A DNA stretch of 64,000 nucleotides, from the NCBI GenBank assembly GCA_020638365.1, contig JACKIQ010000001.1, forward strand, positions 310,001-374,000. Direction: 5' to 3'. Source of the DNA: Rhodospirillales bacterium (GTDB taxonomy: Bacteria > Pseudomonadota > Alphaproteobacteria > Micavibrionales > Micavibrionaceae). Positions 17,971 to 27,806 of the stretch are shown here, one piece after another. The position numbers and the translations under genes are program-made. Every line of letters starts with the position of its first letter. Positions within the stretch are counted from its first letter, which is position 1. The notes under the pieces were generated by a model. It ran no database searches. It worked only from the letters and a program-made list of their open reading frames with translations, and was not told the origin of the DNA.

Positions 17971-19286
17971 CCTCCGGACAGAAGAAGGACGGGGTTCCTG
18001 ATCCAGAAGAGCAGGAAATTCTTGTCCAGCAGGATTTTAACGTCATCATTGATAAACACCTCAAATACGTGCGGGGACAGCCCGGCGGGGCGCGCGCGGT
18101 TTTGAAATACCGGAACCTTTCTTTCCTTAATTTTCACAATGCAAATCTTTCTCAGGCTGACTTTACTGGCTCTTTGCTGGTGGGAGCCGATTTATCCTTC
18201 GGGATTTATCAGGGGGCCTGTTTTTTTGCCTGCGACCTGAGGGACGCGGATATGAGCCGAGCGGATTTTTCGCGCGCAGACCTTCGCGGAGCCGTGCTTT
18301 CCGGGGCTGATCTTACCGGCACGGATTTAAGGCGGGCCGATTTGCGCGAAGGCAAAATCATGACCAATGTTCCGGGAAGCGGACTGACCGACCGAAAGAG
18401 GCCGGGCGACGCCAATCATGCACGCACGATCTTTACCGGAGCGAAGATGGAGCATTGCGATCTGTCGGGCGCACTCGCAAAGGCCGCCGATTTTACGGAG
18501 GCTAATTTAAAGGACGCCCTGTTTCGTGACGCCCAGATGAACGGAGCCAATTTTCGCAACGCCAATCTTAGCGGCGGCGATTTTACCGGAGCGGATATTT
18601 CCAATTCCGATATGCGCGGGTCCATCCGGCCCGGCCTGATTACTTCAATCGAAACCGACCTTTTCGGGATCAACACTCGCGGATCCATGGCCGAAGACGA
18701 GACGGGCATGCGCCTGGAAGCCAGTCCGGAAGAGCTTGAGGATTTGCTGCGTGCGCACACAAGCTGGGTTTCCTCAGCAGGGAAGAAGGGAAAACGGCTT
18801 GATCTGAGCGGTTACGACCTGCGCGATGTCGTGAATCTGCATTTGTATCCCCTGACCGCAATCAAGGCTGAGCGCGCCAATTTCGTCGGGCAGGAATTGC
18901 GGCGCGCAAACATGCAGAGCGGGGTTTTCAATCAATCTGATTTCCGGGACAGTGTCCTTGACAATGCCGATCTGCGAGGGAGCAGCCTGAAGGACGTCAA
19001 AATGACACGCTGTAATCTGCGCGGCGCAAATCTGGGGGCGCTTTACTTCAAGCGCGGCGGAGAAACACGCATGAAGCGCTCGGATTTCAGTGGTTCTATC
19101 CTGCGATTTTCCGACCTGCGGGATGCGAATTTGCAGGACGCCATCATGATGGGGGTGGACATCACAAACGCCAATCTCGCCGGCGCGGATCTGCGCGGTG
19201 CTGATTTTACCGGGGCCACGATCAAGGGAGCCAAGTTCGAGGGAAGTATTTTGGATGAAGCCAAAATTGATTTCAGCGGCTTATAA
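17967..19286 (+). CDS. pentapeptide-repeat protein
   Basis: The 439-residue protein is built of A(D/N)LxX five-residue repeats in three blocks at about residues 50-135, 165-215 and 290-435, for example ANLSQADFTG and ADLRGADFTG. Such repeats form a right-handed quadrilateral beta-helix. Two linkers (about 135-165 and 215-290) interrupt it. No signal peptide or membrane segment is seen. Some family members mimic DNA and protect gyrase, but most have no known role, and none is claimed here. The start codon overlaps the pgi stop (ATGA), so the two are translationally coupled. Confidence 0.9.
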   Translation: MTSGQKKDGVPDPEEQEILVQQDFNVIIDKHLKYVRGQPGGARAVLKYRNLSFLNFHNANLSQADFTGSLLVGADLSFGIYQGACFFACDLRDADMSRADFSRADLRGAVLSGADLTGTDLRRADLREGKIMTNVPGSGLTDRKRPGDANHARTIFTGAKMEHCDLSGALAKAADFTEANLKDALFRDAQMNGANFRNANLSGGDFTGADISNSDMRGSIRPGLITSIETDLFGINTRGSMAEDETGMRLEASPEELEDLLRAHTSWVSSAGKKGKRLDLSGYDLRDVVNLHLYPLTAIKAERANFVGQELRRANMQSGVFNQSDFRDSVLDNADLRGSSLKDVKMTRCNLRGANLGALYFKRGGETRMKRSDFSGSILRFSDLRDANLQDAIMMGVDITNANLAGADLRGADFTGATIKGAKFEGSILDEAKIDFSGL

Positions 19287-19384
19287 CACGCTTTCTCCTA
19301 TTTCATTTCAGTTATCCCCTTTTCCCACAGGGGCCTGTTTTTCCTTTTACTGACAATCTTTAGCAGGCGGGGTAGATTTTGGGC

Positions 19385-21181
19385 ATGCGTATCCGTTACC
19401 TTCCTGAAGACCTGATTAACCGCATCGCAGCGGGCGAGGTTGTCGAGCGCCCGGCTTCAGCAGTCAAGGAACTGGTCGAGAACGCCATTGACGCCGGTGC
19501 AGACAAAATCAAGATTCTTGTGCGCGGAGGCGGCAAGGCCTCAATCCTTGTTTCGGATAACGGCGGTGGGATGGAGCGTGAAGAGCTTTTAGCGGCCCTG
19601 GACCGACACGCGACGTCGAAGCTTCCGGGCGATGACCTGCTTAACATTCTTAACCTGGGGTTTCGAGGCGAGGCGCTCGCCTCCATAGCGTCTGTCGCGC
19701 GGGTTACGATCCAGAGCGCAAGAAACGGGGAAGGCTGGAGAATTTCATGCAACGCCGGGCAGAAAGGGGAACCTGAGCCTTGTGCGCACCCCAAAGGCAC
19801 CCGGGTTGAAGTCAGCGACCTGTTTTACTGCACGCCCGCACGACTGAAATTCCAGAAAAGCGAGCGTGCGGAATTCATGGCCATCAAGGATACGATCAGC
19901 CGGCTGGCCATGGCTTACCCTGCGATCGGGTTTACGCTGATGCACGACGAGCATACAGCGCTAAAACTAACGCAAGGACAAAGCCTTACGGAAAGGCTGG
20001 GTGCGGTTCTTGGACGGGATTTTGCCGATAACGCCATAGCTATAGAAGCTGAGCGCGAGGGGGTTGTGCTTTCCGGTTATGCCGGACTGCCCACTTATCA
20101 CCGGGGGAACGCGCAGCACCAATATCTTTTCGTCAACGGGCGCAGCGTGAAGGACAGGCTGCTTGGCGGCTGCGTCCGCGCGGCTTACGCCGATGTGCTT
20201 CATCGTGACAGACACCCGGTCGTTGCGCTGTTCCTGACCTGTCCGCCAAGCGAGGTCGACGTCAACGTCCATCCCGCCAAGGCGGAAGTGCGGTTCCGCG
20301 ATCCCGGCCTTGTACGCGGCCTTATGATCGGCGCCATGAAGCAGGCCCTCCACGCGGGCGGGTTTGCGACCTCCAGCACTGTTGCGCAGGGTGCGCTCTC
20401 GTCCTTTCGCCCTCAGAGGCAGGCCGGAGGACCTTCCCTGCCCCTATCGCGTGCGCACTCTCATTCGCCCAGCCTGTTTTCCGCGCGAGCGTACGGGAAT
20501 CTGGCCGAACAGAGCTATGCCGCTTATGAGGGGGGGCTCGCTCCGTCGGCCCGGACCGAGATGCCTCTCCTTCCTGACCAGCAGGTTGAGGAAGATTCAC
20601 ATCCGCTGGGGGCTGCCAAAGCACAGATCCACGAGAATTATATCATCGCACAAACTGCGGACGGGCTGGTGGTCGTCGATCAACATGCGGCGCACGAGCG
20701 ACTGGTCTATGAGCGGCTGAAAGCGCAAATGGCGGATCAGGGCGTAACCCGGCAAGGGTTGCTTACGCCCGAAGTCGTGGCGCTTTGCGAGTCCGGCGCG
20801 GAAACGATCCTGGAACACTGTGAAGAGCTTGCCCGGATGGGGCTTGAAATCGAAGCGTTCGGGGCGGGAGCGGTCGCAGTTCAGGCCGTTCCCGCCCTTT
20901 TGGGCGAGCGCGTTGATATTCAGGGGCTGGTCAAGGATATCGCGGACGAGCTGCTTGATCAGGGGGAAACTCAAAAACTGGAAGAACGACTCAATCATAT
21001 TCTTTCGACCATGGCCTGCCACGGGTCTGTGCGATCGGGGCGCCGCATGAACGCGGAGGAAATGAACGCCCTGTTGCGAAAAATGGAACAGACGCCGTTG
21101 TCCGGGCAATGCAATCACGGCCGACCGACTTATATTTCCCTTTCGCTCAAGGACATAGAAAAACTCTTCGGGCGGTCCTGA
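19385..21181 (+). CDS. mutL: DNA mismatch repair protein MutL
   Basis: MutL links mismatch recognition by MutS to strand removal. From the ATG at 19385 (MRIRYLPEDL, the usual family start; a TTG two codons upstream is unlikely) the product has 598 residues. The GHKL ATPase motifs are present: ENAIDAGA near 37, DNGGGM near 60 and GFRGEALASI near 93. VNVHPAKAEVRF is near residue 302. The C-terminal dimerisation domain has AAHERLVYERL and ACHGSVRSGRRM, with QCNHGRPT at the end. MutS is not in the window. The 98 bases before it are A+T-rich with no clear terminator. Confidence 0.97.
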   Translation: MRIRYLPEDLINRIAAGEVVERPASAVKELVENAIDAGADKIKILVRGGGKASILVSDNGGGMEREELLAALDRHATSKLPGDDLLNILNLGFRGEALASIASVARVTIQSARNGEGWRISCNAGQKGEPEPCAHPKGTRVEVSDLFYCTPARLKFQKSERAEFMAIKDTISRLAMAYPAIGFTLMHDEHTALKLTQGQSLTERLGAVLGRDFADNAIAIEAEREGVVLSGYAGLPTYHRGNAQHQYLFVNGRSVKDRLLGGCVRAAYADVLHRDRHPVVALFLTCPPSEVDVNVHPAKAEVRFRDPGLVRGLMIGAMKQALHAGGFATSSTVAQGALSSFRPQRQAGGPSLPLSRAHSHSPSLFSARAYGNLAEQSYAAYEGGLAPSARTEMPLLPDQQVEEDSHPLGAAKAQIHENYIIAQTADGLVVVDQHAAHERLVYERLKAQMADQGVTRQGLLTPEVVALCESGAETILEHCEELARMGLEIEAFGAGAVAVQAVPALLGERVDIQGLVKDIADELLDQGETQKLEERLNHILSTMACHGSVRSGRRMNAEEMNALLRKMEQTPLSGQCNHGRPTYISLSLKDIEKLFGRS

Positions 21182-21224
21182 AAAAGGTGTACACTTCCAT
21201 TTTTTAAAAAGGGGCCGTACTCCC

Positions 21225-21704
21225 GTGAAAAATAGCGATGGAACAGAGCTGATTACTGGGCTTTATGCTGCCCTTTTGGTTTCCGTGGCACTGATCCTTG
21301 CGCCTTATCTTGTTGTCAGTACGTTCAGCGGGGCTATTTATCTGTGCCTTGTGCTGTACGCCTATATGATGCGCATGGAACAGGAGCAGGATAGTCCGCG
21401 CGCCGTTCATGCCACCTATGTTATCAGAACATTCTGGATTTCTAATTTAGTGTTTCTTGTTTCCATGTTGGCCGTTATCGGCCTTCTGGCGACTATGATT
21501 TATAACGGACTGCTGGATATCAGTGCGCTCCGCGCCTGTTCCGGGGGCGATGCGGGTCCCTGCCTTCCTCTTTTTATCAGCGATAACAGCCTGAGTTTCA
21601 GCGTTGCTTCTTTTGTTGCCTTGCTTCCTGCGATCTTGTACCTTTTGTATCGTTTCGCGCGAGGGCTGGCCCGGGCGCGGGGTGGGGCAGCCTCGGTCCT
21701 GTGA
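21225..21704 (+). CDS. small inner-membrane protein, unknown
   Basis: The 159-residue protein has four predicted transmembrane helices at about residues 14-34, 35-48, 70-92 and 122-145, with a short loop containing two Cys (RACSGGDAGPCLP) between the last two. The pattern resembles the DUF4870 group of small membrane proteins, but I am not sure of that assignment. The start is a GTG at 21225 with AAGGGG upstream, at rather long spacing. It lies between mutL and the spermidine-synthase-like gene on the same strand. Confidence 0.6.
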   Translation: MKNSDGTELITGLYAALLVSVALILAPYLVVSTFSGAIYLCLVLYAYMMRMEQEQDSPRAVHATYVIRTFWISNLVFLVSMLAVIGLLATMIYNGLLDISALRACSGGDAGPCLPLFISDNSLSFSVASFVALLPAILYLLYRFARGLARARGGAASVL

Positions 21705-21755
21705 AAATTCAGGCTCTGCTGCCTTTTGGCATTAATCAGAATATAAGACGGTCCC

Positions 21756-24233
21756 ATGAAAGAGCGAGCCTTATCCTTTTATTTCGGCGTTTTCCTGATC
21801 TCGGGCATGGTTATGGCCCTTCAGGTCATGCAATCTCGGATTTTTTCCGTAACATCATGGTATCACCTTTCGTTTCTGGTTATCAGCCTTGCGATGTTCG
21901 GCCTTACGCTCGGTGCGCTCAAGATTTACCGGGGCAGTGAGGAAGAGTTCCGTAAAAATTACAGCGTTCTCGCGCGAAATCACATGGTCGCTTTCGCCTT
22001 TTTCATTATTATCGGGCTTTTCGCCCAGCTTTACATACCCCTTGTTTCCGAGGATAACTGGCGGACCTTCATCCATTTACCGATTGTAGCTGTTGCTACC
22101 AGCGCAGCTTACTATCATGCCGGTGTCGTCATTACTGCCGCCTTGACGCGATCCCCTTACCCTATCGGACGGGTTTACGGCATTGACCTGCTCGGCGCAG
22201 GTCTGGGGTGCCTGTTCGTTCTGTTCATCATGGAGACGATCGACTCGCCCAGCGGTATTGTTTTCCTGTCCGCCATTGCCTTTCTTGGGGCCTTAACTTT
22301 TCCGGTTCCCAAGGACAGTCCGGGCCGAAAATTCAATTTCGGGGGGAAGTCCTATGATGTCAAAAAGTTGGCTGTCACTATGGCTTTTGTCGTGGCGGGT
22401 ATAGGGTTTTTGAATATTGCGCTTCCGCGGCCTCTCATTTACCCTATTAACCTCAAAACGATGACCGTTACGCAGAAGGATATTGATTACGACGCTTGGA
22501 ATTCGATTTCCCGAGTGACCGTGACAAATGAGTACAAGGACGTTTCTCCTTTTCTGTGGGGGCCTTCCCCGCTCCTTAAGACGGACGAATACAAGGGCAA
22601 GTTTAAGGTCGACCGGCGGCAGCTTGTTATTGACGGCGACGCCAGCACGCCGATCACCTATTTCGACGGCGATTTTTCCAAACACGGGTATCTTGAATAT
22701 GACGTTACCAATATCGCCTATACTACGCCGGGAATAGAAAAATCGGCGATTATCGGGGTCGGTGGCGGGCGGGACCTGATGTCGGCGCGCTATTTCGGCG
22801 TCAAGGAAATCTATGCTATGGACGTCAATCCCGTTCAGGTTCGCTTACTGACTACCGAGCCCTATTTCGCCAAACATACGGGGCTTGGCGAATTGCCGGG
22901 CGTTAAGATTTTCAATCAGGAAGCAAGAAGCTGGTTTCGGCAGAACAGGATCAAGTTCGATACGATCCAGATGAGCCTTATCGACACATGGGCCGCTACA
23001 GGCGCGGGAGCTTTTGCCCTCTCTGAAAACGGACTTTATACTGTAGAAGCGTGGACAATCTTTATCAGCAATCTGAGCGATCACGGGCTGTTTACCGTCA
23101 GCCGCTGGGCCATGGATACTGAGCATGAGTTTACCCGGACACTATCGGTTGCCATGGCCAGTTTGTTCGGTATGGGAGTTGAAGATCCAACAAAACATAT
23201 CGCCATTTTCCATGCCGGCAGGATTTCAACGATCATCGTTTCGCGCTCCCCCATGACTCAGGAACAGATCGAGGCGATGCGTAAAACCGCAACGGATAAA
23301 CAGTTCGACATCGTCATGCTGCCCGGATACGCCGTTCCCGGTGGTGCGCTCGGGCAGATTTCACAAGCAAAAAGCGTTAAGGACATTAATCTTGTGTCCG
23401 ATACCCTGCCTATGGACGTTACACCGTCCACGGATATGCGCCCTTTCTTCTTCAATCAGGCCCGCATGTCCAATCCTCTTGAAGTCATGCGGATGGCGCT
23501 TACGGTCGAAAGCCAGTACAACGTTCTTTATGCCGGGCAAGCCAAGGCGTTGTTCAACCTGTTCATTATTATCGGGTTTTCTCTTCTGATGGTGGTTTTC
23601 GTGATCATCATGCCGCTTCTGAAGACCGTGAAAGACAAGGGCAACCTGTTCATCAAGGCAGGGACGCTCTACTTCGTGCTGATCGGGCTCGGGTTCATGT
23701 TGATCGAAATTTCATTCCTGCAGGCTTTGGGCGTGTTCCTCGGGCATCCCATATATGGTCTTAGCATTGTCCTGTTCAGCCTCATCCTCTCGGCCGGGGT
23801 TGGAAGCCTGATTTCCGAGAGGGTTCCTCTCAACGGGCTGGGACGGCAGGTTGTCTGGTCGGTTCTTACTTGCGCGTATGCGGTGATGATTTCCTTCAAT
23901 ATGACGACACTCTTTGACATCTACGCCGAGGTTGACCTTCTTACCCGGATATTAGTGAGCGTTGCGATGATCTTCCCTGCAGGCATTCTCATGGGGTTTG
24001 CCTTCCCGACAGGGCTTACCCTGACAGAAAAGTTCGATACGCGCGCGACCGCATGGTTCTGGGGCATCAACGGCGCGGCCGGTATTCTGGGCAGCACGGT
24101 GGGGATTGCGCTTAACATGGCGATCGGGATCGACAAAACCATGATACTCGGTGGCGCCTGCTATGCCCTGCTTTCCCTATGCTTCCTCGGCTTAAACGCC
24201 GCAGAGAAAAACAAGGCAGATCTCGCGCGGTAA
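21756..24233 (+). CDS. membrane-embedded spermidine synthase-like protein
   Basis: The 825-residue protein has three parts. Residues 1-230 contain about seven transmembrane helices. Residues about 290-560 form a soluble Rossmann domain of the spermidine/spermine synthase type, with the SAM-site motif IIGVGGGRD near 328-336 and an acidic strand end (IYAMDVNPVQV). Residues about 598-820 contain about six more helices. Fusions of a polyamine-synthase-like domain to membrane helices occur in bacteria, and the reaction they catalyse is generally unknown. The aspartates of classical spermidine synthase could not be placed with confidence, so substrate is left open. Confidence 0.82.
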   Translation: MKERALSFYFGVFLISGMVMALQVMQSRIFSVTSWYHLSFLVISLAMFGLTLGALKIYRGSEEEFRKNYSVLARNHMVAFAFFIIIGLFAQLYIPLVSEDNWRTFIHLPIVAVATSAAYYHAGVVITAALTRSPYPIGRVYGIDLLGAGLGCLFVLFIMETIDSPSGIVFLSAIAFLGALTFPVPKDSPGRKFNFGGKSYDVKKLAVTMAFVVAGIGFLNIALPRPLIYPINLKTMTVTQKDIDYDAWNSISRVTVTNEYKDVSPFLWGPSPLLKTDEYKGKFKVDRRQLVIDGDASTPITYFDGDFSKHGYLEYDVTNIAYTTPGIEKSAIIGVGGGRDLMSARYFGVKEIYAMDVNPVQVRLLTTEPYFAKHTGLGELPGVKIFNQEARSWFRQNRIKFDTIQMSLIDTWAATGAGAFALSENGLYTVEAWTIFISNLSDHGLFTVSRWAMDTEHEFTRTLSVAMASLFGMGVEDPTKHIAIFHAGRISTIIVSRSPMTQEQIEAMRKTATDKQFDIVMLPGYAVPGGALGQISQAKSVKDINLVSDTLPMDVTPSTDMRPFFFNQARMSNPLEVMRMALTVESQYNVLYAGQAKALFNLFIIIGFSLLMVVFVIIMPLLKTVKDKGNLFIKAGTLYFVLIGLGFMLIEISFLQALGVFLGHPIYGLSIVLFSLILSAGVGSLISERVPLNGLGRQVVWSVLTCAYAVMISFNMTTLFDIYAEVDLLTRILVSVAMIFPAGILMGFAFPTGLTLTEKFDTRATAWFWGINGAAGILGSTVGIALNMAIGIDKTMILGGACYALLSLCFLGLNAAEKNKADLAR

Positions 24234-24272
24234 GTTTTAATAAAACTTTCATGCGTCAGGTTTTCTGAGAGC

Positions 24273-24983
24273 CTAGAGCATTTCAAGATATTTTTGCGCA
24301 GCGGTCAGGTCTTTTTCCATCTGGTTGCGTGTGGATTCGATCTGCGGGTCGCTTCCGTATTTGTCGGCGTCGTAAATCTCTTCCTTGAAATCTTCCTCGA
24401 CAAAACGGGCTGCAAGAATATCCCCGGCGTTGAAGGCCCGGTCCATGAAACCCAGCGCCATGACTATGGATCCCGCCATGGCCGTTACCCATTGCAGGAT
24501 TGTAAAAGAATCGTCGTTCATCGCCTCTACTTTATTGAGCACTGAGGCCTGCACTTCTTCGGGCTGGGATACCGCGCGCAATCCGGCGGTTATCTTCAGC
24601 GGGTGGCCAAAAGCGGTCTCGAACCACTCAGTAAACGGCGACCATGAACGGTTTTGTGCTTCACGCAGTTCCTCCGGCTCGGGCGCCGGATAGCAGATGA
24701 GGTCCGTATCCAGATACTTCAGAAGGGCCGCTGTCATCGCCGTACGCCCCCTTGTCACACGGTCAATTCGCGTATTGAGGATTTGCGTAAAGGGCATTGT
24801 ATCGGGCAGAACCTTGTCCTTCTGGTCCGCCCATTCTCTTACGATTTCGTCCGCAATAGTCCTGTTGGGGGCGCAAAGGAGATTTCCCATGCGTGTACGG
24901 ACAGGACGATCGTCGAGAAAAATGCCAAATCCTTCGCCTTGCGGTTTTGTATGAACAAGAGTGTAAAAACGCTTGAAGGTCAT
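24273..24983 (-). CDS. ATP12-family F1-ATPase assembly chaperone
   Basis: The 236-residue protein has the ATP12 pattern: FYTLVHTKPQGEGFGIFLDD at the start, DTMPFTQILNTRIDRV at 61-76, DTDLICYPAPEP at 92-103, then NRSWSPFTEWFETAFG and a helical C-terminal half. ATP12 binds the alpha subunit of F1 and prevents aggregation during assembly; it is found in mitochondria and alphaproteobacteria. The gene is the last of the crcB-pseudouridine synthase-AsmA-like-ATP12 run, a conserved lineage context in which a HAD phosphatase often stands where the AsmA-like gene is here. Confidence 0.92.
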   Translation of the reverse strand: MTFKRFYTLVHTKPQGEGFGIFLDDRPVRTRMGNLLCAPNRTIADEIVREWADQKDKVLPDTMPFTQILNTRIDRVTRGRTAMTAALLKYLDTDLICYPAPEPEELREAQNRSWSPFTEWFETAFGHPLKITAGLRAVSQPEEVQASVLNKVEAMNDDSFTILQWVTAMAGSIVMALGFMDRAFNAGDILAARFVEEDFKEEIYDADKYGSDPQIESTRNQMEKDLTAAQKYLEML

Positions 24984-25008
24984 CCTTTACGTCCGTAAGA
25001 GGGCCGGC

Positions 25009-26271
25009 TTATTCACTGCCTTTGTTCTCGAGCTGTACCTTAAGAACGTCCATAGCGCGGCATGGTCCTTCATAGGATTCCACTTCTCCTTTTAAAGGGC
25101 TTACCGTGAGATTTCCGTTCTTGTTTTCCGCTTGAAACTCCAGACCCGGCCCCTCTTCGCCACTTTTGTCTACCGTTTTTTGTACCGAAAAACGGAGATT
25201 GAAATCATAACGACAGGCGAACGCGCTTTCCCGTTCGGCCGGTTTTTGCTGCTTTTCCTTTTCTGAGCCCGGTTCCGGGTTCGTACTCTTATCATCTTTC
25301 TTACCGTCTGATTTTGCGTCCTTTTTTGATTCCTTCTTTTGCGGCACGTTCAAATCATAGGCGAGCATTTGATGGAGTCTGTTAAAAAGGGCAACAGGCC
25401 CTTGTGAACCCGTAATCTGCGCCGTATCTAGCTGCACGCTCTTTACTTCTCCCGTAATGTTCAGGTTATTCCCGCCGTAATCAATAAGAAGATCAAGGTT
25501 GAGAATGCTGGCCGGGTCGCCGGATGTCAGGCGGCCACCGACTTTTACGAGATGCCCTTCCAAAAGGGAGACAGAAAGCTGCCCCTTGAGAATGTCTTCA
25601 GGCAAACCTACGGAAAAATTATTGATCATCAGGTAATCGCTGTTCTGCTTGTTTATCGTGGCTTTCACGCGTAGATCCCCGAGTTCAAAGCTCGTGTCGC
25701 GGTCATCTCCGATGTGGTAGGCGAAGCTGCCGATGGCTCCGCTGACTTCCAGATCCATAGCCAAAGTCCAAGGAAATTCTTCCAAGCTGCCGTTTGCGCG
25801 CATTACAGCCTGTTGCGTACCCTTGTCATGGTCGATGAAGAGTTTTTCTATCGAGAAGGCATTGCGGCCCAGTATTCCCTTCTTGACCTTAAGGTTTTCA
25901 ATATAAAGTGACTTAATTCCCATTTGGCGCGTGATAAAGCCCCAAAAAGAAAGAAAAATCCTTACCTTTTCCGCAGAGACCGTCAAATCCTGACTGGCCA
26001 TCGTTTCCTTGACTTCCAGCTTTTCAAAATCCGCTCCGACCGATGGGAAAAACGTAATCTTGTTAAGCTTGATAACACGGGCGGGGCGACCGTTCAGGGA
26101 GTCACTAATGAGTTTTTCCAGAGACTGGTGAAGGGTTTCGGACGCTCCCCCCATATTGAAGAGAATCGTAATCATGACTCCAAAAAAGGCCAGTACAAAG
26201 AACAGGAACTTCAGAAATCCCGAGAGAAAATTGCCTTCTTTTTTGGGCACTTTAGGATCGTTTTCACTCAT
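25009..26271 (-). CDS. AsmA-like inner-membrane anchored protein
   Basis: The 420-residue protein has one N-terminal transmembrane helix (about 18-40) after a short cytoplasmic segment, then a long beta-rich region of the AsmA/DUF748 type: repeated strands such as ITFFPSVGADFEKLEV (50-70), IKSLYIENLKVKKG and FELGDLRVKATINK. AsmA-like proteins span the periplasm and are implicated in phospholipid transport to the outer membrane. A very charged low-complexity linker (KKESKKDAKSDGKKDDKS, about 317-334) separates a shorter C-terminal domain with two Cys. It is smaller than classical AsmA (about 600 or more residues). The family call is by pattern. Confidence 0.6.
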   Translation of the reverse strand: MSENDPKVPKKEGNFLSGFLKFLFFVLAFFGVMITILFNMGGASETLHQSLEKLISDSLNGRPARVIKLNKITFFPSVGADFEKLEVKETMASQDLTVSAEKVRIFLSFWGFITRQMGIKSLYIENLKVKKGILGRNAFSIEKLFIDHDKGTQQAVMRANGSLEEFPWTLAMDLEVSGAIGSFAYHIGDDRDTSFELGDLRVKATINKQNSDYLMINNFSVGLPEDILKGQLSVSLLEGHLVKVGGRLTSGDPASILNLDLLIDYGGNNLNITGEVKSVQLDTAQITGSQGPVALFNRLHQMLAYDLNVPQKKESKKDAKSDGKKDDKSTNPEPGSEKEKQQKPAERESAFACRYDFNLRFSVQKTVDKSGEEGPGLEFQAENKNGNLTVSPLKGEVESYEGPCRAMDVLKVQLENKGSE

Positions 26272-26333
26272 ATTCCTGTTTTCGCCTGTAGTGGGTCTTC
26301 ACTCGTTGTCCTAATAAGGCATATCTGAAGCGA

Positions 26334-27365
26334 TCAGTCCATATCCTCAAACGGATTGTCCCTGATATTCGGGGTAAAGCCCAAGGTTTTCCAGCTTTTA
26401 ACCAGATCGGGGGGGAGCGGCGCGGCTATATCCAGCACGGATTTGCGCAGCGGATGGGGCAGGATGATCCGGCGCGCGTGCAAATGCAGGCGTTTGGCCA
26501 GCCCCAGGCGCTCAAAATCGGCTTCGGGGGGGATGTGCTCATATTCTTTTTCGTGCTCGGGGCGTTCGGATTTGTATTTTCCATCGCCGATGATCGGGCT
26601 TCCCATGAGCTGCGCGTGGACGCGGATCTGGTGCGTGCGGCCCGTACGCGGCCAGAAAGCTACGAAGGCGGCCTGTTTACCCGCACTTTCCAGAACGGCA
26701 TATTCGGTGACGGCCGATTTTCCATGTTCGTCATCAATCAGCATTTTTTCCTTCTTGCCGCCCTGCCCCTTCACGATTGCGGCGCGGATCGTGCCCTGCA
26801 GCATCTCCGGGGTGGGCGAAACCAGCGTCCAGTATATTTTTTTGACATTACGGCCCTTAAAGGCTTCGCCCAGTTTGCGGGCGGCTTCGGCGGAGCGGGC
26901 CAGCAGGAGGACCCCGCTCGTATCCTTATCGAGGCGGTGGACAAGGCGCGGGACTACGCCGCTCTTGTTCTTCAACCCTTCAAGCATACCGTCCACGTGG
27001 CGGCTGGTTTTCGTTCCGCCCTGCACCGCCAGTCCGGCGGGCTTGTTCAGCGCGATCACATCGCCGTCGTCGAAAATCACGAGGGAGCGGATGAAATCAA
27101 TATCGCCCTGAGAGAGCTTGCGTTTTTTTTCGGTCTGTTTTTTTACGGCGATTTCCTTCGCGTCCGGCATGGGGATGCGGATGTCCTGCCCGGTTGAAAG
27201 GCGCATATCGGGCTTGGCTCGTTTGCCGTCTACGCGAATCTGGCCCTTGCGCATGAGTTTCTGGGCAAGGCCGTAGGAGAGATCGGGCACGTTGGCCTTG
27301 ATCCAGCGGTCGAGCCGCTGGCCGTCATTATCGGCATCTACCTTGAAATGGCGCACGTCTCTCAT
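26334..27365 (-). CDS. RluA-family 23S rRNA pseudouridine synthase
   Basis: The 343-residue enzyme has an N-terminal S4 RNA-binding domain (residues 15-70, with GLAQKLMRKGQIRVDGKRAK) and the RluA catalytic domain. The active-site motif is HRLDKDTSG at 143-151 with catalytic Asp146. GRTHQIRVH lies further on. This architecture matches RluC/RluD enzymes that modify uridines of 23S rRNA; which positions cannot be told. It starts ten bases after the crcB stop, which supports co-transcription. Confidence 0.94.
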   Translation of the reverse strand: MRDVRHFKVDADNDGQRLDRWIKANVPDLSYGLAQKLMRKGQIRVDGKRAKPDMRLSTGQDIRIPMPDAKEIAVKKQTEKKRKLSQGDIDFIRSLVIFDDGDVIALNKPAGLAVQGGTKTSRHVDGMLEGLKNKSGVVPRLVHRLDKDTSGVLLLARSAEAARKLGEAFKGRNVKKIYWTLVSPTPEMLQGTIRAAIVKGQGGKKEKMLIDDEHGKSAVTEYAVLESAGKQAAFVAFWPRTGRTHQIRVHAQLMGSPIIGDGKYKSERPEHEKEYEHIPPEADFERLGLAKRLHLHARRIILPHPLRKSVLDIAAPLPPDLVKSWKTLGFTPNIRDNPFEDMD

Positions 27366-27375
27366 GTGTTTTTAC

Positions 27376-27759
27376 TCATGCCACAAGACCGCGCATGACC
27401 CAGAGGCCCGCAAAAAGCGCCAGAACGGAGAGGATCACGCTGGAGAGCATATAGGCCATGGCGATGCCCGTATCCCCGCGCTCCCAAATCGTTGCGAAAT
27501 CGAGAGAGAAGGTCGAGAAGGTCGTGAATGCCCCTAAAAATCCGGTCGTGAAGAACACCCGCGTTGCTTGCGAGGCTCCATCCATGTGCGCGAATTTAAC
27601 GATCAGAGCGCCCATAATGAAGGAACCGACGACATTCACGATGACTGTTCCCCATGGGAAATTTGTTCCCCAAAGGTGTGCAGACGATACATTCACGCCG
27701 TGCCGCGCCAACGCTCCGGTCGCTCCACCCACGGCTATGGCCGCTATTGTGCTGAACAT
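27376..27759 (-). CDS. crcB: fluoride ion channel CrcB/Fluc
   Basis: The 127-residue protein has four transmembrane helices and the Fluc signatures: GGATGALARHGVN at 12-24, TNFPWGTVIVNVVGSFIMG at 33-51 with the conserved Asn of the pore, and GFLGAFTTFSTFSLD at 74-88 with the Phe box and the Thr-Phe-Ser-Thr-Phe motif. Fluc channels are dual-topology dimers that let toxic fluoride leave the cell. Only 47 bases separate its start from the divergent DMT gene, and no fluoride riboswitch fits there. Confidence 0.96.
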   Translation of the reverse strand: MFSTIAAIAVGGATGALARHGVNVSSAHLWGTNFPWGTVIVNVVGSFIMGALIVKFAHMDGASQATRVFFTTGFLGAFTTFSTFSLDFATIWERGDTGIAMAYMLSSVILSVLALFAGLWVMRGLVA

Positions 27760-27806
27760 TCAAACCTCATAGACTTCGTGCGATTTTATAGACGAACGGA
27801 CGGTTC

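Noticed and set aside
27760..27806. Fluoride riboswitch before crcB
   Set aside because: Only 47 bases are available between crcB and the divergent gene, and no fluoride-riboswitch fold could be drawn there.
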